Shown: piece by piece, positions 5,927 to 7,514 of the stretch | Layout: the number at the start of each line of letters is the position of its first letter | How positions within the stretch are numbered: the stretch's first letter is position 1 | NCBI GenBank assembly: GCA_035634055.1 | Contig: DASQDR010000193.1 | Coordinates: 1-7,514 of the forward strand | DNA length: 7,514 nucleotides | Direction of reading: 5' to 3' | Source of the DNA: JAICTV01 sp035634055 | GTDB lineage: Bacteria; Planctomycetota; Phycisphaerae; Tepidisphaerales; Tepidisphaeraceae | Made by a program: the position numbers and the translations under genes | Notes under the pieces: model-generated | Told to the model about the DNA's origin: nothing | The model's input: only the letters and a program-made list of their open reading frames with translations | Databases searched by the model: none

Positions 5927-6958
5927 ATGCGCGTGGTCGTGACGGGCGGAAGCGGCAGGATCGGCAGCGTGCTGGTGCGCGCCTTGGCCGACCGCGGGCA
6001 CGTGGTGACGAGCCTCGACCGCAGGCCGCCCGCGACCACTGCCGCCAACGCCAACGCCAACGCCAACGCCAACGCCAACGCCAACGCCGTGGCCGCGGCT
6101 CCCGTCGCCGCGGCAGCAGCGGTTTCGGCGCGCTTGACCCCGTCGCGCGACGTTGCCCCCGCGCCGCCGCCCGCCGCGACCGCCGCGACCGCCGCCGCCG
6201 CCGGCGGGTCGGTGGGGTTCGTGCAGGTCGACCTGCTCGAGCGCGACACGGTGCGCGGCATCCTCGCGCAGGCCGACGCGCTGTGCCACCTCGGCGAGAT
6301 CCCTAACGAGGCCACCGGCGTCTCGCCGCCGGAGGTTTACGCCCATAACACCCGCGTCGGCGCGATCGTGCTGCAGGCGGCGGCGGAGCTGAAGCTGCGG
6401 CGGGTGATCTACACCAGCTCGTGCCAGGCGTACGGCATGTGGGAGACGCCGCGCGTGCCGCCGCTGCTGCTGCCGTTCGACGAGACCCACCCGCTGCGCC
6501 CGCAGAACCACTACTCGCTCGCCAAGGCGGCGATGGAAGGGTACGCCCGCCTGATGGCGGAGCAGGCGGGGCTCTCGGTCGCGGCGTTTCGGTTCCCGTG
6601 GGTGTTGCAGGACCCGTACTCGCAAAAGATGGCCTCGTGGGCGGTCAACGACCCGGAGCAAACCAACGGTTTTGCCAGCTACCTTCACGTGACCGACGCC
6701 GCCAGCGCGTACCTGCTGGCGCTGGAGCACCCGCGGCCGGGGTTCGAGGCGTACCACTTCTCCGCCGCCGAGGTCCTCAGCGTCACCCCGCTCGCGGAGC
6801 GCCTGAAGAAGCATCACCCCGACTACCCGCCGCTGCCGCCGGATTGGCCGCCGTTCAAGAGCCCGATTTTGATCGCGAAGGCGAGGGCGCATTTCGGGTG
6901 GGAGCCGCAATGGAATTTTCTGGATTTCCACCGCGAGCCCGGGGCGCGACCACGGTAG
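5927..6958 (+). CDS. NAD-dependent epimerase/dehydratase (extended SDR) with a low-complexity insertion in the Rossmann fold
   Basis: The 343-residue protein begins MRVVVTGGSGRIG, with the TGxxGxxG dinucleotide-binding loop at 6-13. The acidic end of strand beta-2 follows (SLDRR, D31), indicating NAD(H) use. Strand beta-3 with VDL is at about 99-103 and HLGEIP at 121-126 takes the place of the usual HLAA. The catalytic Ser lies in YTSSCQAYG (162-170) and the catalytic pair is Y196-x3-K200 (YSLAK). The C-terminal substrate-binding part includes PFKSPILIAKARAHFGWEP. Relatives act on nucleotide sugars or uronates; the substrate cannot be read from the sequence. The oddity is a segment at about 34-95, almost all Ala/Asn/Pro/Thr, between beta-2 and beta-3, where this family normally has a short connection. 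It contains an Ala-Asn repeat (40-54). The motifs on both sides are in one frame, so this is an insertion, not a frameshift. Start, Shine-Dalgarno site and -10 box all agree. A hairpin follows the stop. Confidence 0.92.
   Translation: MRVVVTGGSGRIGSVLVRALADRGHVVTSLDRRPPATTAANANANANANANANAVAAAPVAAAAAVSARLTPSRDVAPAPPPAATAATAAAAGGSVGFVQVDLLERDTVRGILAQADALCHLGEIPNEATGVSPPEVYAHNTRVGAIVLQAAAELKLRRVIYTSSCQAYGMWETPRVPPLLLPFDETHPLRPQNHYSLAKAAMEGYARLMAEQAGLSVAAFRFPWVLQDPYSQKMASWAVNDPEQTNGFASYLHVTDAASAYLLALEHPRPGFEAYHFSAAEVLSVTPLAERLKKHHPDYPPLPPDWPPFKSPILIAKARAHFGWEPQWNFLDFHREPGARPR
6044..6088 (+). repeat. (GCCAAC)7 hexanucleotide microsatellite within the SDR gene
   Basis: Seven uninterrupted copies of GCCAAC (6044-6085) are followed by one GCC. 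The units align with the codons and encode alternating Ala-Asn (residues 40-54). Gain or loss of units would change protein length by two residues without breaking the frame. GCC-rich imperfect sequence extends downstream to about 6208 and encodes the rest of the Ala-rich insertion. Confidence 0.95.
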
Positions 6959-6983
6959 CGATGTTGGACGACGAATAGCCCAT

Positions 6984-7017
6984 CCTCCCTCTCCCCCGTG
7001 TACGGGTGAGACGGAGG
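6984..7017 (+). terminator. Long hairpin after the SDR gene (terminator-like or REP-like)
   Basis: Arms 6984-6998 and 7003-7017 pair at 13 of 15 positions, with mismatches at 6989/7012 and 6994/7007, around a four-base TGTA loop. It starts 26 bases after the epimerase stop codon. The stem is strong, with mixed pyrimidine and purine arms, but no T-run follows. It may act as a factor-assisted terminator or message 3' end. Its CCCTCTCCCCC...GGGTGAGA style also recalls dispersed intergenic palindromes. Confidence 0.55.
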
Positions 7018-7113
7018 CCGGGGATTCGCCCTCGGGCGGCGGCGGGCGCGTGCGGGCTTGTGAGCAACGAATCCTGCCGCTCGACGGTACGAACGAGCGA
7101 CCACGGGCTATCC

Positions 7114-7514
7114 ATGACCACACCACGCGCAACGCCGCCGCTCGCGAGCGATCCGCCCGGGTCGCCGGAGCGCGCGCCCGCGCTCACGCCGCAGAGGCAG
7201 CAGCAGATCGCGATCGGCGCGCTGGTGCTGGCCCTGTTGCTGGGGGCGGGGATCGTCTACTGGTTCCTGATCGGCTCCAAGCCGCGGGCGCGGCAGGTGA
7301 AGGTGAACCCGGCGCAGCAGCGGGTGGACCTGCGCGCCTTCGGCGGCGGGCGCGGCCCGGTGCGCCTCCCGCGCGGGCCGGCCAAGGGGATCGAGAAGAC
7401 CGACGCCACCCGCTGGCAGATCCGGGGTGACGCCGGCGGCGCGACCGTGACGCGGACCCCCGCGCCCGCCGCCCCCGCCAACGCCGCCCCCGCCAACGCC
7501 GCCGCCGCCGCCGC
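7114..7514 (+). CDS. N-terminal part of an unidentified single-pass membrane protein (3' end outside window)
   Basis: From the ATG at 7114 the frame stays open to the right edge, giving 133 full codons with high GC at third positions. Visible parts: a Pro/Ala/Ser-rich N-terminal tail with basic and Gln residues (PQRQQQ, 26-31); one strong membrane span at about 32-53 (IAIGALVLALLLGAGIVYWFLI) followed by GSKPRARQVKV; a Gly/Arg/Pro-rich stretch at about 72-104 (AFGGGRGPVRLPRG ... TRWQIRG); then an Ala/Pro/Asn repeat at the edge. The span and its context suggest a cytoplasmic N-terminus with the bulk outside the cytoplasm. I recognise no family. The plan (tail, one span, Pro/Ala linker) resembles the zinc-ribbon protein at 960-2696, without its cysteines. 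No Shine-Dalgarno site is visible before the ATG, so the start is probable but not certain. Confidence 0.7.
   Translation, partial: MTTPRATPPLASDPPGSPERAPALTPQRQQQIAIGALVLALLLGAGIVYWFLIGSKPRARQVKVNPAQQRVDLRAFGGGRGPVRLPRGPAKGIEKTDATRWQIRGDAGGATVTRTPAPAAPANAAPANAAAAA
7468..7514 (+). repeat. 15-bp tandem repeat and GCC run at the window edge
   Basis: Two perfect copies of a 15-bp unit (7468-7482 and 7483-7497) are followed by a run of GCC codons to the edge. In frame they encode AAPAN twice and then poly-Ala. The GCCAAC core is the same hexamer that is expanded in the SDR gene. Confidence 0.85.

Noticed and set aside
7027..7038. CGCCC-TC-GGGCG mini palindrome after the SDR gene
   Set aside because: A two-base loop cannot close a stable hairpin and the arms are short; it is likely chance.
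5561..7132. Minus-strand open frame opposite the SDR gene
   Set aside because: It lies opposite a gene with intact SDR motifs, a good ribosome site and a -10 box. Its product is low-complexity Arg/Gly/His-rich.

Overview
This is a 7.5 kb window of very GC-rich bacterial chromosome. It holds six protein-coding genes, two of them cut by the window ends. I see no rRNA, tRNA, CRISPR array, transposase or prophage gene. The coding style suggests a soil or freshwater Planctomycetota bacterium, perhaps of the Phycisphaerae/Tepidisphaerales type. The clues are extreme GC at third codon positions, weak or absent Shine-Dalgarno sites, long Pro/Ala-rich linkers, zinc-ribbon proteins with a single membrane span, and a TMTC/DUF1736 membrane protein. 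This placement is inference; no taxonomic marker is present.

Layout on the + strand, left to right: (1) the C-terminal end of an unidentified protein (to 548). (2) A roughly 400 bp gene-poor stretch, less GC-rich than its surroundings, with a weak promoter candidate. (3) A zinc ribbon / GYF_2-like / zinc ribbon / transmembrane / Pro-Ala linker / TPR-like protein (about 960-2696). (4) tilS, tRNA(Ile)-lysidine synthetase (2828-3907). On the - strand and convergent with tilS is (5) a polytopic TMTC-like GT-C membrane protein with TPRs (3978-5774, or to 5882 with a doubtful poly-Arg start). Divergent from it on the + strand is (6) an NAD-dependent epimerase/dehydratase of the extended SDR family (5927-6958), followed by a strong hairpin. 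Last is (7) the N-terminal part of a single-pass membrane protein (7114 to the window end).

The genes do not form an obvious pathway. TilS is housekeeping tRNA modification. The TMTC-like protein and the SDR share a divergent promoter region and could both concern sugars, as glycosyltransferase and nucleotide-sugar enzyme, but that link is only inferred from position. The clearest unusual feature is the load of in-frame low-complexity expansions. A perfect seven-copy GCCAAC hexamer tract sits inside an Ala-rich insertion of about 50 residues that interrupts the Rossmann fold of the SDR. There is an 18-bp tandem repeat in a loop of the TMTC-like protein, a GTCGGC/GGC tract in the divergent promoter region, and a 15-bp Ala/Pro/Asn repeat in the last gene. 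I found no convincing multi-gene defence or other new system.
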